Source: Apodospora peruviana (lineage: Eukaryota; Ascomycota; Sordariomycetes; Sordariales; Lasiosphaeriaceae). From it: DNA of 64,000 nucleotides. The DNA lies in assembly GCA_033439685.1 (NCBI GenBank), contig JAUEDM010000003.1:4060001-4124000 (forward strand). The letters are read 5' to 3'. This document shows, piece by piece, positions 19,614 through 31,144 of the stretch. Each line of letters starts with the position of its first letter. Position 1 is the first letter of the stretch. Under the pieces are notes generated by a model. That model ran no database searches and had not been told where the DNA came from. It saw only the letters and a list, made by a program, of their open reading frames with translations. Both the position numbers and the translations under genes were made by a program.

Positions 19614-21866
19614 CTAGTACGCAACCTGGGTATGCAGACCATCTAACTCACGGTCCCAGTTGCGATGCTGTGCAATCGCATGGAAGAAGTTCTCCATGAA
19701 ACCCTTGGCACCCTTAGCAATCTCGACCGCATCTGAAAAGCTGTCAGGCTGGACGTGCTTAAGCGTCACAACACCATAGCTCTCATGCACCTCGCCTGCG
19801 TCAGACACAGTTACTGCCGGCAGCGCAATCGTCTTGTTGACAAAGTCAACTGCCTCGCCAGTCGCACCAATCGCCTTCAGATGACCAAACGCCTCGCGGA
19901 CCCAGTGCTGCGCACGCCCGTTCATCGACAGCGCACGGATGGAATCCACACCACCGGGAATAAACACCGCATCAACCATGGTGGAGCGGAATCCCTCAAA
20001 GTGGTGGTGCGGCGTGACAGTCTTCACGTTACCGGCGGAGACAACCTTGGCGCGGCGAGGCCCGATGACCATCGGAATCGCCATACCTGCAGAGATGGCG
20101 GCATATGCAGACTGGTACGCGACCGGATCGAAGCCGTCGGCGATGAGAATGGCAATACGTCGGGACTTGATGGTCAGCGGGCCTGGGAAGTCGGTCTGGG
20201 TGAGATTGATGGTCTTGCGGCCGTGGTTGGGACGCGGGGCCTCCTTGGGAGCCTCCCCGCCTACCATCTCGGCGACCGACTGCGCCAAACCGAGATCGAT
20301 ATCGGCAAGGCGCTGGACCATACGTTCGTACACCACCGGGTCTTCGCAATGGTCGAGCTCAAATGCCAGCGCGTTCAGGATATGGTTCTTCTCGACCTTG
20401 GACATGCTGTTCCAGAACAGCTGCGCCTGCGCAAAGTGCTCCTTGAACTTGGCGCTGCGGGCCCGCGCCTTAATTCCGGCGACCTTCTCAGCATACTCGA
20501 TATACCCGCCCTCTTGCGCCGTGGCGGGTGGGTTTGCGTCGAACCGGTTGGGCCAGTAGTTGACGGTTCCGCGGGAGATGGTATGGCGCATTGCACCATC
20601 GCGATTGAAGTTCATGACGGGGCAGACAGGGCGGTTGATGGGCAGCTCTTGGAAGTTGACGCCGAGACGCGAGAGCTGCGTGTCGAAATAGCTGAAGTTG
20701 CGGCCCTGGAGCAGGGGGTCGTTGGAAAAGCCAATGCCGGGCACGACATGGCTTGTGCAGAAGGCAATCTGCTCAGTCTGGGTGAAGAACTCGTCGACGT
20801 TGCGGTTCAGCTCCAGCTCGCCGATGTAGCGGATGGGAATAAGGTCCTCGGGCCAAATTTTGGTGGCATCGAGGATGTCGAAATCGAACTTGTGCTCGTC
20901 GGCTTCGGGGATGACCTGGATACCGAACTTCCACTTCGGATATGCGCCGTTCTCGATTGCCTCACCGAGGTCTTTGCGATGGAAGTCGGGGTCCTGACCG
21001 GCCAACTTCAGTGCCTCGTCCCAGACGAGGGAGTGGACGCCAAGCTCGGGTGTCCAGGTAAACTTTACGAAATGGCGCTCGCCCTTGGCATTGAGCAGTG
21101 TGAACGTGTTGACACCGAAACCTTGCATCATGCGGTATGACCGGGGAATGGCACGATCGCTCATCCCCCACATAAACATGTGTGTGGCCTCGGTGTGGTT
21201 AAATTGGAAATCCCAGAAGTTGTTGTGAGCTGTCTGGGCTTGGGGAACTTCGTTTTGAGGCTCGGGCTTCGCGGCGTGGATCACATCGGGGAACTTGATG
21301 GCGTCCTGGATGAAGAAGACGGGGATGTTGTTGCCCACGATATCCCAGTTACCCTCCTGGGTGTAGAACTTGACAGCGAAACCGCGCACATCGCGGACCG
21401 TGTCCGCACTTCCGCGGCTGCCCAGCACCGTGGAGAAGCGGACGAAGACGGGTGTTTCGCGTGACGTGTCTGTCAAGACGGGGGCGAATGTGACGTCCTC
21501 GGCGCTCTCAAAAACTCGGAATGTACCAAACGCGCCGGTGCCACGGGCGTGAACAACTCGCTCGGGGATTCTCTCGTGGTCGAATCGCATAATCTGCACG
21601 ACATCCTTGTCAGTTGGAGGTCTAAGGAGGAAAAGCTGGACGAGACTCACCCTCTCGCGTGCAAAGGGGTCCTCCAAAAGCGCAGGACCAATCTTGTCCT
21701 CACTCACGACCCTCAGCCAGTCGTCGGCCGTGGTCTGCTTGACGCCATAGTCGGTGGTCAGTCTGGCGTCCTTGGTCACCTGCTTGGTTTCCTTGGCCAG
21801 GTCGTTGCTCTTGTCGCCTTGGGCGCCCATGACGGCCTTCTGCGCCTTTGAGACTAGATTCGACAT
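19614..21866 (-). CDS. cat-1: Large-subunit catalase, conidial cat-1 type
   Basis: Exon 1 is 21866-21651, the intron is 21650-21594 (57 nt, GTGAGT donor, CTGAC branch, GCAG acceptor, phase 0) and exon 2 is 21593-19614. The intron length is a multiple of three, so an unspliced reading also stays open, adding 19 residues at ..ARER|IMRFDHERIPERV.. where catalases have none. The 731-residue product is a clade 2 haem catalase. It has the catalytic His in RVVHARG, the Asn in VGNNIPVFFIQD, the haem-ligand Tyr in RNFSYFDTQLSRLG and a C-terminal DJ-1/PfpI-like domain (from about residue 570, IAILIADGFDPVAY). It lacks a signal peptide, and the MSNLVSKAQK start matches the intracellular conidial catalase rather than the secreted paralogue. 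It disproportionates hydrogen peroxide. Confidence 0.92.
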   Translation of the reverse strand: MSNLVSKAQKAVMGAQGDKSNDLAKETKQVTKDARLTTDYGVKQTTADDWLRVVSEDKIGPALLEDPFARERVSLVQLFLLRPPTDKDVVQIMRFDHERIPERVVHARGTGAFGTFRVFESAEDVTFAPVLTDTSRETPVFVRFSTVLGSRGSADTVRDVRGFAVKFYTQEGNWDIVGNNIPVFFIQDAIKFPDVIHAAKPEPQNEVPQAQTAHNNFWDFQFNHTEATHMFMWGMSDRAIPRSYRMMQGFGVNTFTLLNAKGERHFVKFTWTPELGVHSLVWDEALKLAGQDPDFHRKDLGEAIENGAYPKWKFGIQVIPEADEHKFDFDILDATKIWPEDLIPIRYIGELELNRNVDEFFTQTEQIAFCTSHVVPGIGFSNDPLLQGRNFSYFDTQLSRLGVNFQELPINRPVCPVMNFNRDGAMRHTISRGTVNYWPNRFDANPPATAQEGGYIEYAEKVAGIKARARSAKFKEHFAQAQLFWNSMSKVEKNHILNALAFELDHCEDPVVYERMVQRLADIDLGLAQSVAEMVGGEAPKEAPRPNHGRKTINLTQTDFPGPLTIKSRRIAILIADGFDPVAYQSAYAAISAGMAIPMVIGPRRAKVVSAGNVKTVTPHHHFEGFRSTMVDAVFIPGGVDSIRALSMNGRAQHWVREAFGHLKAIGATGEAVDFVNKTIALPAVTVSDAGEVHESYGVVTLKHVQPDSFSDAVEIAKGAKGFMENFFHAIAQHRNWDRELDGLHTQVAY

Positions 21867-24312
21867 GGCTGATTCAATGGATGATTCAAGTCGAGGTCAA
21901 GGTCGCGGTCGAGGTCAATTGTGGTCGGGGAGGAGTGGAGGAGATGTTTGCGAGTTTTGGGGAGGAAGAATTGAGAAAACTGATTGATGGAAAGACGAAT
22001 GCAGGTCCGACGATCTCATAATTATACGTTTTACGACGTGCGCGCGCGTTGTGCGGTCATTGTTGCTCCTTCCATCCCCAAGACAAATCCATGACGTCAA
22101 CGACTACGGATGCGCCCATCGCGATCCCCTGTTCGGAGTTATTCTCCACATTTCGAAGAAAGAGCAGGTCGCACACTGCCAGTGACTGCCGCAGATGGGA
22201 CAACGACCCGTCGATCACCACAAAAAGAAACTCGGCTTGATGTCATCTTGCGGGGTCGTTCACCAACAGTCGCCGAATCCCTTTGAAATCCACGTGCGAA
22301 TTGCGTGAAGTGGTGGTTGGGCCAAGTAAATACGGCCAGACCTCGGAAAGTGGGGTGTCTTTCCCGATGTTGAAGCCTCCACTTGCATCTCCCTTGCACT
22401 GCATCTTGTCTGCTATTCTTTGATGATGCAGAAGAGCGAGGTTTTGTTTCCATCCTTCCCCTCCGCCATTTGCCTTGTGGTTCCCTTGAAATTTTCACCT
22501 GCTTGTGAGAGTGTCTCTTGCCAAGAAGTCAGCACCTGATGTTTTAAAAGACCTGGTCTTCCAAATTTGAGAGTTGTGCCAGGGATATGCGCAAGGGGAC
22601 AAGTTTTTTGGATAAAGCCAGAGACTGTCCAAGAGTTTATCTGTTTGACGAACAGTGGTATTCCGTACTCACCACACGGCGTCCGGTTATTGCCACTTCC
22701 CAGCTCTCTATTAATTACATTAGGTCCCAAATTTGAATAAAAAAAATTCAAGACCCATTGTGTCTTCCAAGTTAACTTCCACCAGCCCAAGTCGGCCTTT
22801 CATTGGCCAGTATGGGGACAAAGTTCTCCATTGGGCAAGATGGTGATTGATAACTATTCCAGTACACCTGGTTGGCTTATTGGCTTTTATTCTAGGTATG
22901 TGGCACCTCTCTCAGATAGATGTTCGGGGTTTCATTCATGAGCCTTTTCGACTCTGAGACTTCTGATGACAGTCTTGACAGAGAAGAATGGTAGATTACT
23001 TACTGGCTTTTGGGTAAGTATCTCATTGCAATGGTGTTAAAGGCTATGCTTTGGGAGAATGTAGACCTGTCGGGCGTTGTGACGACAATCGTGAATTCAT
23101 GATTAACGCCCAGTGAGGGTGAGGTTATGTGAGATGAGTGTTGGCGTAAAGAAAGTCGCGTGTGGCTAGCTCAAGGTGTGCGTGTGCCAATCACCATACA
23201 GTTTGACAGACAGGGCAGAGGAAATGATGGAAAAAAATACGACCGAGTCACGAAAGAAATGCACCTACCGTATATACGTTTAGCGCGTCAGAGTCTCTTT
23301 TCTGCGGCATGTTGACTGTTGGAGGCTCAAATAAAGATTTGACCTCAACGCGCTACGATGCGGCGGTCTCGGGGGGGTCAGTTGTCTACATCCGTACGGA
23401 ATACACGCCAAGGCTCCCTCCTCTCACTGCTGCTGCGCCTCCACAACCACCGCCAAGCTCTGGCCAACGGGTTGGATTGAAGCCACGATCAAGCTACACC
23501 CTTGGAACGGTAGAAGAAGCCGGAGATAACCGTGTTAGATATCCGTCCGCACGTCACTCTCTAGTCAAAACCCTATTAAAAGTTGCAACGAATTCGAGAA
23601 GGTTTTACGGGTTAAGTAATTGCTCACCTTACAACCCTCGTATTATCGGAACCGGGTGTCCGCGTACTAGTTGTGTCCCCGTGCTCGGTTCTCACTCAGC
23701 GCTGGTGATGAACCGGGGTCCGTCTGGTGGCCCCGTGCATTCGGAATGGCGCAGTCACAGTGGAATAAGGTGAAAAGGCGGCTCCTTGTCGGGGCTCAGC
23801 CACTGCCGCAGCCGCATCGATCCAGTGGGTTGTGTAACACGCATCAGTGACCGGATGGCGGGGAGCGGGGTTTCCCAGGTTGCTCCATAGAGGTGCAGGC
23901 AGAGACCGAACTCTGAACAGTCGGCATTCCTCTTTTGCGCCACAAAGAAAAGCTTGCGAGCCCGTTACCATTCCGCATCGGCGCAGTGGTTACCTCCGTC
24001 CTTTTTTGTGCCACGCGAATTTTCGTCGATATCCAATATCCTCATCTCCGTCTTTCCAGCTCACCTTCTGGAAGAACAACACGATACACAATCATATTTG
24101 TCCGACCGAACCGTTCGCTCATCCAGTCTCCACCAAATCCCCGCTGCCGCTACCGGGGAGCTAATTTCTGGACGTCAAAACCGGGCATCCGTCCGTCGGT
24201 GTAGCACGCACCAACCACTCGGCCCAAGGTGGTGAAGAACCTGTTACTCACTCGCTCAACCCCCTCAACGCAACGGCACACAACATCTCCACCGGCCTGG
24301 TTCGCCCATCCC
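21867..24312. other. Long intergenic region between divergent genes
   Basis: This 2.4-kb region contains the catalase promoter and 5' leader and the promoter of the Cys/His-repeat gene. Next to the catalase start there is a GGTC-based hexamer run at 21889-21918. Several open frames (23309-23773 and others near 24000) lack family signals and overlap in several frames; I do not call them genes. Confidence 0.4.
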
Positions 24313-25974
24313 ATGCCGAGACCCGACTCGTTCTGGTACTCGCACATACCTGCCCGCCCGGCAACTACTGTCCCAGACCAGACAAGAATATGTCGAGTTC
24401 CTGGATGCACGAGGAAGCACTGCTTTCTCCTGTTCGACGGTCGGAAGGTCTACTCAAGATACTGTATCCGACGTATGTTCAGTAGACGATTAGAGGATCC
24501 GACTGAAGCTAACAGTCTTCACAAGATACATGTCAGAAGCCAGTGTCTGCTGCGAATGGGTATCATTGTCCCATCGCCAAAGAGGACGGTGAAAGATATT
24601 GCGATCAAGGTAAGTCGTTGCTCAGACCGTACCATGGTATTCATAAGCTAACAACACACAGACTTGAGATGCGGCGCGCCCAACTGTCGTGAACAGGGCG
24701 AATACTCCGACGATGAGCCTATCCTCCCCTGGTTCTGTCGCGCTCGTATGTTGCTATCGTATCCGAGCATCCCACGGGATGACATCATGTCGGAGCTGAC
24801 CAAACTTCACAGATCGCTGCACCGAACTCTTGTGCAAAGCTGGCATCCACGATCTCCTGCAGAAGCGGTGCATACGACACGTCAAATGCGGTGTTCCTGC
24901 GTGTTCTAATCAGCCAGACCAGAGCCTTCACAGCAACTTCTGTTCCAGACACACGTGCACCTACAAGGTTCTAGGCGATGACTGCCCGTATCAGGCCGTC
25001 GAGAACAACCGGTGCTCGGAGCACAAGAAGTGCAGTCTCCGCGACTGTGATCGCGTTTGCTACAAGCGAGAGGGCGAAGACGACTTCCAGGACAAGTGCA
25101 TCCTCCACTTCAACAGGTGTCCGCGACCGGGGTGCGGGCAGAGGAGGCGCGACGATTCACCCTACTGCTACGAGCACGCATGCAGAGAAGAAAAATGTCC
25201 CGAGGAGAGGGACCTGGCTGGGTGTCTTTATTGCCGTCTACGTGGGTCATGACACTCTAATTCTGTTCACAGATGCTAAATCGATGACTGACTTGATATT
25301 ATCACTCGAGATTAGACCGATGCACAGTCCCAAATTGCCTGAGCTCTCGCCGCCACGACGGTACTCGTTTCTGCCTGACGCATAGCTGCAAAGCGCCGTC
25401 GTGTTTCCGACAATGCAAGGGCGTCACCAATTTCTGCGAGGAGCACCTCTGCCGCAAGGATAAATGCCTGAGGCAAGGTGCCGAAGGTGTTAGGTCACTC
25501 TGCGAGGCGCACAAGTGCAAAGTTAACGGATGCCGGGGAGAAGCGCGATTTGAGAACGGATTCTGCGCCATAAGCCACGCCTGCGTCGAGGCCGACTGTC
25601 GCAAAGCGCGCCTCCGAGTTCCCGAAGACAACGATATCGAGCGCTGTCTAGACCACGAGAAAGTGCGATGGCGGGCAGTCGGCCGACGCGTTGCCATGGA
25701 CGAGCTGAGGGCCGATTTTGATTCGGAAAGGGAGGACTTGCGGCTCCAGAATCTGGAGCTCGAGGCGCGGGTGAGTGTGCTGAAGGAACAGCTTGAGAGG
25801 GAGCAACAGCAGCGCCGGGAACTGGAGAACCGCCTCCAGCGCAGGGATAGCACTACGTGGTCACCGGGGCGGAGGTTCTCGGTCAGAGACGCGGACCCCG
25901 GCCGATGGGGGTCTGCATGGGAGCCTCCTGGTCGTAGCGGAGGGGATTGGTATAGCCGGGGCGATGGGTTATGA
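24313..25974 (+). CDS. Cys/His tandem-repeat protein with C-terminal coiled coil (five exons)
   Basis: Exons are 24313-24472, 24526-24609, 24662-24745, 24813-25241 and 25316-25974, giving 471 residues. Each junction restores a repeat: YCIRHTC, YCDQDLRC, FCRAHRC and YCRLHRC all span splice sites, which strongly supports the model. The protein consists of about eleven units of pattern C-x2-H-x-C-x(3-5)-C with 10-20 residues between (for example NFCSRHTCTYKV, RFCLTHSCKAPSC, NFCEEHLCRKDKC, LCEAHKCKVNGC). It looks like a chain of small zinc-binding modules. Residues from about 370 on form a charged heptad-like coiled coil (DELRADFDSEREDLRLQNLE onward). I recognise no named domain. A nucleic-acid or protein scaffold role is possible but unproven. 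The ATG at 24313 is the first in frame; an upstream exon is possible. Confidence 0.75.
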
Positions 25975-26261
25975 TGTTCTATGACCATGACGGAGTTATG
26001 ATGATGACTTGAATGGATATGCCATGATATGATATGGTAGAGATGAATTTCTTTTTGATAGGAAACTGATACCCCGGGCATCTTTTGGAAACACCTTACT
26101 GGTCCAGTGCCTTCTCGTGGAAGTGGATTGCTTGCGAGGAAATTCTGAGTAAGGTGCCACACTGCTAGTTAATATAATTAACCAAGCCCTATATCCCTGG
26201 GTCTCGAAGTCACAAGCGACTGTGGTTTCAGACACAATTGAACCTATGTTGTAGCCTGCCA

Positions 26262-28109
26262 TTAGACAAGAGTCAAGACCTCTCGCTCCACTTCGCGCTC
26301 ACGTGTCCGGTGATAGTCTTCGAAAAAGTCCTCGCAAGTAGGCAGGGCGATCAGTTGGTAAGCGCCGCCGTCGTGTTGGCGGAAGACGAGTGGTCGTCTG
26401 CAGCCGGAAATGGTGCACAGTCGATCTCCTCGCTTGACTTCGCGCTCCACCCGCGCGACATAACCCGTGTCGGTCGCAAACCACCAACTACCAATATTGG
26501 TCCGAGTCATCAGAACCAGAGTCACCCAAAGTGCCCTTTTGAGTCTGAGGCTGTCCGCGAGCTCGGGCGTCGGATGGAGGGAGCCCAGCAGCCCCTCGAG
26601 GGTCTTGGTATACCAGGGACAAGCCTTCCGAACAAAGGCCTCGACAACCCAGAAATTGTATGGTCGGTCGGAGCCATCTACTTTTTCGATTCCGGCATGG
26701 ATGCAGGCGGCATCTACGATGTTGAAGAGTATGCCTCCTCCGAAAGCCGTCTCCCAGACCTTGCCCTTTGCGAGTCGCTCCTTTGCTGCTTGTGCGCCGT
26801 GTTGACCCTCCCAGATCTTGTAGGAAATTGCGCTCATTCTCAGAACTTCCTTGATGAACATTATGACCGTGGTCTCGCTCGGGGCCCAGGCGGACGACGG
26901 GGCGATGACAGGGCTGGACCCGACCACCTCTCCGAGAATGCCTCCCAGCACTTTCAGTGCACCTAGAGACGTATCGTGCGAGAGCACGCCCATGTACTTA
27001 TCAACATCCTTACCTTCTTCGCGTTTGCCAAGTACGATACCTCCAATGTTGCTGTATGTGCCCCAGTCCCACAATCTCTTGGAAAAGTCAACACACCAGG
27101 TCGGCAATCCAAGTTCCTCGTCGTCCTTTTCGATGGCATGAATCAAGAATGCGAGGTTCTTGCTGCTCCGGATGAAGGCGACTGTGGCCTCTTGGTAGAT
27201 TTCGTTGGTCGACCTCGCGTAGTCTGGTGCTGGGAACTGCTCCCTCTCCCTTTCCCCCAACAGATTTGCGACGGCAAACACTTGATCACGCTTATCGGTG
27301 GCTTGGCGTCCTCTCGTCCGTTCCACTACCTCAGCGATCGTTCCCCTCGTTTCAGGAAAGTAATTCGGGTCGTTCCATTGCTGCCTCAGAAGTATATGTC
27401 GAATAACTGAAAAGGGATCCGATGCCCACGTTGAAGAGCCGTCCCGGAAGGTGGTTCCACTTGCATCTATCAGACTGCGAGCGTATTCCAGCACTGCCTT
27501 GACAAGCTGATTCCATTCGAGCCAGGTGCCTCCGCTCCCAACGAGCGGCTCTGCACCCGCAAGGACATGCTCTTGTATGACCCATATGCGGTGCCACCAC
27601 GGCTGCGAGAGAATCCTCTTAAGCCCAAGCGCTATTTCCTTGGGGAAATTCTCGAATTGGTTTTCGAGTCCTTCCAAGCACCCTGGGACTCGAAGGGCCG
27701 AAAGGGTGCTTTCCATCTTAGCGTCAGGTGGCCCCAGCCAGACGAGTACGCGCAATGCTTGATGGTAGATCCGGCCCATCTGTCGGACTTGGTCGTTGCG
27801 CTCATGCACATCATTCTGATTGATGCATACTGCATCTATCCAAAGGGTTCGAGAGGCGTCCGGTTGACGGATGTACTTCAGTGCCGTCCAGAGGTTTCGA
27901 GTGATTGACATTGGCTGACCGTCGAGCAGTATCTCATTTCGTTCAGTCGAGTCGCCCCAAACATACGATAGCGCTTCGTACTGATGTGTGGCGCCGCTGT
28001 CTGAAAACGACACTGCCGCTAGCGAACAGGTTATGATAGAGTCGTGTTGGGTACTCGGCTCGAGTTTTAGCACTCTGATGTGTTGGGGTTCCAAAACCGA
28101 GTATTTCAT
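26262..28109 (-). CDS. HET-domain (heterokaryon incompatibility) protein
   Basis: A single-exon protein of 615 residues. The HET domain spans about residues 45-205: YEALSYVWGD, then LWTALKYIR, LWIDAVCINQNDVHERNDQVRQM, IYHQALRVLVWLG and a WWHRIWVIQE block. These are the standard signatures of fungal HET proteins, which trigger programmed cell death on non-self recognition. No NACHT or repeat domain is attached. The C-terminal 400 residues are helical and unassigned, ending with a typical Gly/Cys-rich GDRLCTISGCRRPLVFR region and YQLIALPTCEDF. It is likely cytoplasmic. HET genes are often polymorphic and near other allorecognition genes; here the NLR, DUF7708 and AAA genes lie 17-32 kb away. 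Confidence 0.9.
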   Translation of the reverse strand: MKYSVLEPQHIRVLKLEPSTQHDSIITCSLAAVSFSDSGATHQYEALSYVWGDSTERNEILLDGQPMSITRNLWTALKYIRQPDASRTLWIDAVCINQNDVHERNDQVRQMGRIYHQALRVLVWLGPPDAKMESTLSALRVPGCLEGLENQFENFPKEIALGLKRILSQPWWHRIWVIQEHVLAGAEPLVGSGGTWLEWNQLVKAVLEYARSLIDASGTTFRDGSSTWASDPFSVIRHILLRQQWNDPNYFPETRGTIAEVVERTRGRQATDKRDQVFAVANLLGEREREQFPAPDYARSTNEIYQEATVAFIRSSKNLAFLIHAIEKDDEELGLPTWCVDFSKRLWDWGTYSNIGGIVLGKREEGKDVDKYMGVLSHDTSLGALKVLGGILGEVVGSSPVIAPSSAWAPSETTVIMFIKEVLRMSAISYKIWEGQHGAQAAKERLAKGKVWETAFGGGILFNIVDAACIHAGIEKVDGSDRPYNFWVVEAFVRKACPWYTKTLEGLLGSLHPTPELADSLRLKRALWVTLVLMTRTNIGSWWFATDTGYVARVEREVKRGDRLCTISGCRRPLVFRQHDGGAYQLIALPTCEDFFEDYHRTREREVEREVLTLV

Positions 28110-30193
28110 CTCCTTGGTTGATATCCGAAATCCGGACGGTCAAAGATATCGAGGCAAGTATATCTGTTGTAGGAGTTTCCAGCTCAAAGTCATGAGAGCT
28201 AGGTTATAGTTACTGCTGTTAAAAACTTTGATCTGTTACGTGAACAAATGGTCTTGGGAAATATAGCATGCCTGAACGGGGCGGCGTGGGTATTTATGAG
28301 CAATATTCTGATCGCCGTACGGAATATGATCAAGGGAGGTACTTTTGTTCAGCGCCCTCGAGCTGCGCCTTTGAGCTACGTTATCGCAGCAGCGTGAGTC
28401 AGTTTCTACTTTATTATGGATCGATTTTTGTACCTCGGTCAAATTTTTTTGTTTTCACTGTCACACAACAGTTGCAAGGAGGTGTTTGCGGTCAAGAATT
28501 ACTCTGTACCTTGGGCAGCAAGGTGCGGGGGCGGCTAATGATTGGCACGCTCGGATGCTCCCGACATGCGTACGGGGTTGTCACGTCTTGACCGCTCTTG
28601 ACCTCCTATTCGCTTTGATTTGTCGGAGCCTGAGGTTCTGACTGTGCCATAAAAGAGCATATTCGAGTCCTGTGTCCTTCATGAATTGTATCGATCGAGA
28701 GAGTCGGGGTAGTAATGGGGGTTGAAGGATTTGCAGAGCTTGTTTACAGCGTCGTATTCTGAAGACTTTATCCGACTTTCCCGAGAGATCGCTTGGTGGT
28801 TCAGTTTAGGTAAACATCTCATAACTGTTGGACATGATTGCAGAATCTGCTGCATTGATTTCTTTCTAAACTGTTTAGGACCTTAGGTAGGTAAGCTTAG
28901 GTCGGCTACTGAATCCACCAAACTTAGCAAACATCAATAATGTAAGCCGGACACCTCATCGTCATCAATAGGTCAGTTGCACGCCGGCAGTGACAACATA
29001 ATCGAGCGGTACTAAAATGGTTGACAACACCATCATAGGTCCTGCACTTAAATATTACTCGTATTCCACATCCGGAATCACTGTGCGCTCGGTGGTTAGA
29101 GACCTTGATAGATGACTTATATAGTGACCGTGGTGGTAGGCCATGGCTCGTGGGATTGCGACCCGGTGGTTCTGTGCAACTCTATCCTTCGACAGCACGC
29201 ACGCACCCGATGTATACGAGTAACATTTGAAGTGGGAGCTGCGAAATGGGGGATATGTTGGCGTGGTCGCGGCCACAACTGACAGTGATGGAAGGAGGCC
29301 TGACCGGAAAGTCCCCGGCCGAACCTGACCAGGCCTCGCCAAATTATTGGCCTAACTCACCGGCTAGCTTCGGATTATGGGCTTCTTAACTCCTCACCGG
29401 TGTAACGATTGCTCCTACCTCCAATGACCTTATAGGAGAGGGTTAGTATGTTAGGCGAAGCCATTGTCCCGTCGTGCCATTACCCTTGATTGGTCTCATT
29501 GAACGTGTTCGAGCGCGGATGACTACTTCCGCGGCCATTCGCTCAATGAACTTAACATGCTCAAACGAGCTGAAAGAACCCTGCATGCAAACACAACCTA
29601 TACAGCTTTCCCACAATTTCGGCTCGTCCCGCCAACTTACCCCGACTTTATTGTCATATTATCTACTGTACTCCGCCTCATCAGGTGAAGCTGCGGTTGG
29701 CATCGATAATAACGAGCAAAGGGATTAGGACACCACTTTGTATGCGGGGGCTTTGTAGAGTAGATGTTGTCGATATGTAGTGCGCGAGTTCTACCAGAGA
29801 TCAACTAGTAAAATTCTACATGTGTCTGAGGGATCGTTATATTAACTTCAGCTCAATATGAACTTGCATGAGGCTTAGCAGCACCAGTGTCTATGAGGCT
29901 GATCACAGTATATTATCCATGAAGCTGAGGATGCAAGGGACTTGTTGCCCATTGTTATGAATCATCTCTCTCGACAGATAGTCAGGTCTAGATAAGCAAC
30001 CACAAACAGGCATATAAAGAAGAGAATGAGAGCAGCTGTGCCTAGATATAAAGGTTTTTTAATCAATATCCCCATCATCACATCCCTCATCCATTCCTTC
30101 AAGACTTCTCGCAATTCCAAAGTCTTTTCAAACCAACAATCAAAGCACCAGCACACTAATCAGCCACCAGCTAACATCCCAGCCATCAACAAC
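28110..30193. other. Gene-poor region upstream of a secreted-protein gene
   Basis: This 2.1-kb region lies between divergent genes. No convincing coding frame or RNA gene was found. A TATA-like GATATAAAGG near 30045, about 145 bp before the next ATG, may belong to that gene. The middle part is moderately AT-rich. Confidence 0.4.
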
Positions 30194-30727
30194 ATGTTTC
30201 TCAAGTCCGCCGTCCTCGCCACTCTCCTCAGCGCCGTCCATGTCCTCGGTGTCCCAACATCTCTCTCCAAACCGGGCGATGACAGCCTAATAATCACCAA
30301 GACTCTGGAGCTGGCCGAGGGCAGAGGCACCCTGACAATCTACGGCTCAAATCCAGCATTCGCAGGCAGTAGCAACGCCACTGACGTTCAGTTGGCCCGA
30401 CGTTGCGGCAGCAACGAGATACACTGCGACGGCAAACACGTGCCCGCACTGAATACGTGCAGCCTACTGATCGAGAACGTGAGGACCAGCGGCCTCACGC
30501 TCAACAGCTCGCCGCGCGCGGTGTGTCTCAACCGCAACAACAAGGACTGCTGCATCAGCTGGTCCAGCGACATCGGCTCGGTCCACGAACTCGACCTCTA
30601 CAGCGCCGCCAAGAGCAGCCTCGACCGCTGCGTCACCGAGAACAATTCCGGCCGTGCTACCGACGTTGCCATCAATGGCCACTGTCTGAATCAGTGCCTG
30701 TCTGATCGGGCAACGGGCTGCAAGTAA
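30194..30727 (+). CDS. Secreted cysteine-rich protein with a dibasic pro-site
   Basis: A single-exon protein of 177 residues from the ATG at 30194; the frame is open upstream but the signal peptide starts here. Residues 1-20 are a signal peptide (VLATLLSAVHVLG-VPTS). A pro-region to about residue 71 ends in LARR just before the first cysteine, a likely Kex2 cut. The mature part has ten cysteines with a CC pair: RRC, IHC, NTC, AVC, DCC, DRC, GHC, NQC and a final GC. The NSSPRAVCL..DCCISWS and C..NQCLSDRATGC pattern resembles the fungal secreted WD-like family (PF20493 type), where the function is not established. That name is tentative. Confidence 0.7.
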   Translation: MFLKSAVLATLLSAVHVLGVPTSLSKPGDDSLIITKTLELAEGRGTLTIYGSNPAFAGSSNATDVQLARRCGSNEIHCDGKHVPALNTCSLLIENVRTSGLTLNSSPRAVCLNRNNKDCCISWSSDIGSVHELDLYSAAKSSLDRCVTENNSGRATDVAINGHCLNQCLSDRATGCK

Positions 30728-31144
30728 GAGGGCAGTATAAAAGGGGGGGAAGATGTTGCGTCCTAGGTTAAGGGGGTTTGTTCAGTAATGTTTGTGTAGA
30801 TTGCAGTGTGCTACTAATGGTATCACCCTTGGTAAATATTTTTGTAATCTAGCAGCTCGCTTTTTTCATTATTATTGTGGTATCAATGATGGCGCTGCAA
30901 CAGTTGGTACTACCATCTCCTCGTCACTCTATCATAGCCTCGAGGCACTGTCTCAAACACACACGGGCGCTGTGTATTGTTGACAACTAAGAAACAAAAT
31001 GCTAGAGATACTACCGATCTACTACTATTATACCACTAACATAGGAGACCGAAAACGAAAAGAAATTCCCTCTGTCCAGCGCCGACTTCTCCTTATCCGA
31101 CCAACACCAACACTCCACTGAAACTCACTCATCCAGTTAACCTC
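30728..31144. other. Convergent 3' flanks, no gene seen
   Basis: This 417-bp stretch lies between the secreted-protein gene and the SET-domain gene. It is AT-rich and contains only untranslated or spacer sequence as far as can be seen. Confidence 0.4.

Noticed and set aside
19755..21140. 461-residue open frame on the plus strand opposite catalase
   Set aside because: It is the antisense shadow of a GC-rich conserved gene; the catalase frame has family motifs and a proper intron, this one has none.
23309..24235. Several overlapping frames between catalase and the Cys/His-repeat gene
   Set aside because: No domain, competing frames on both strands and no intron structure; treated as intergenic.
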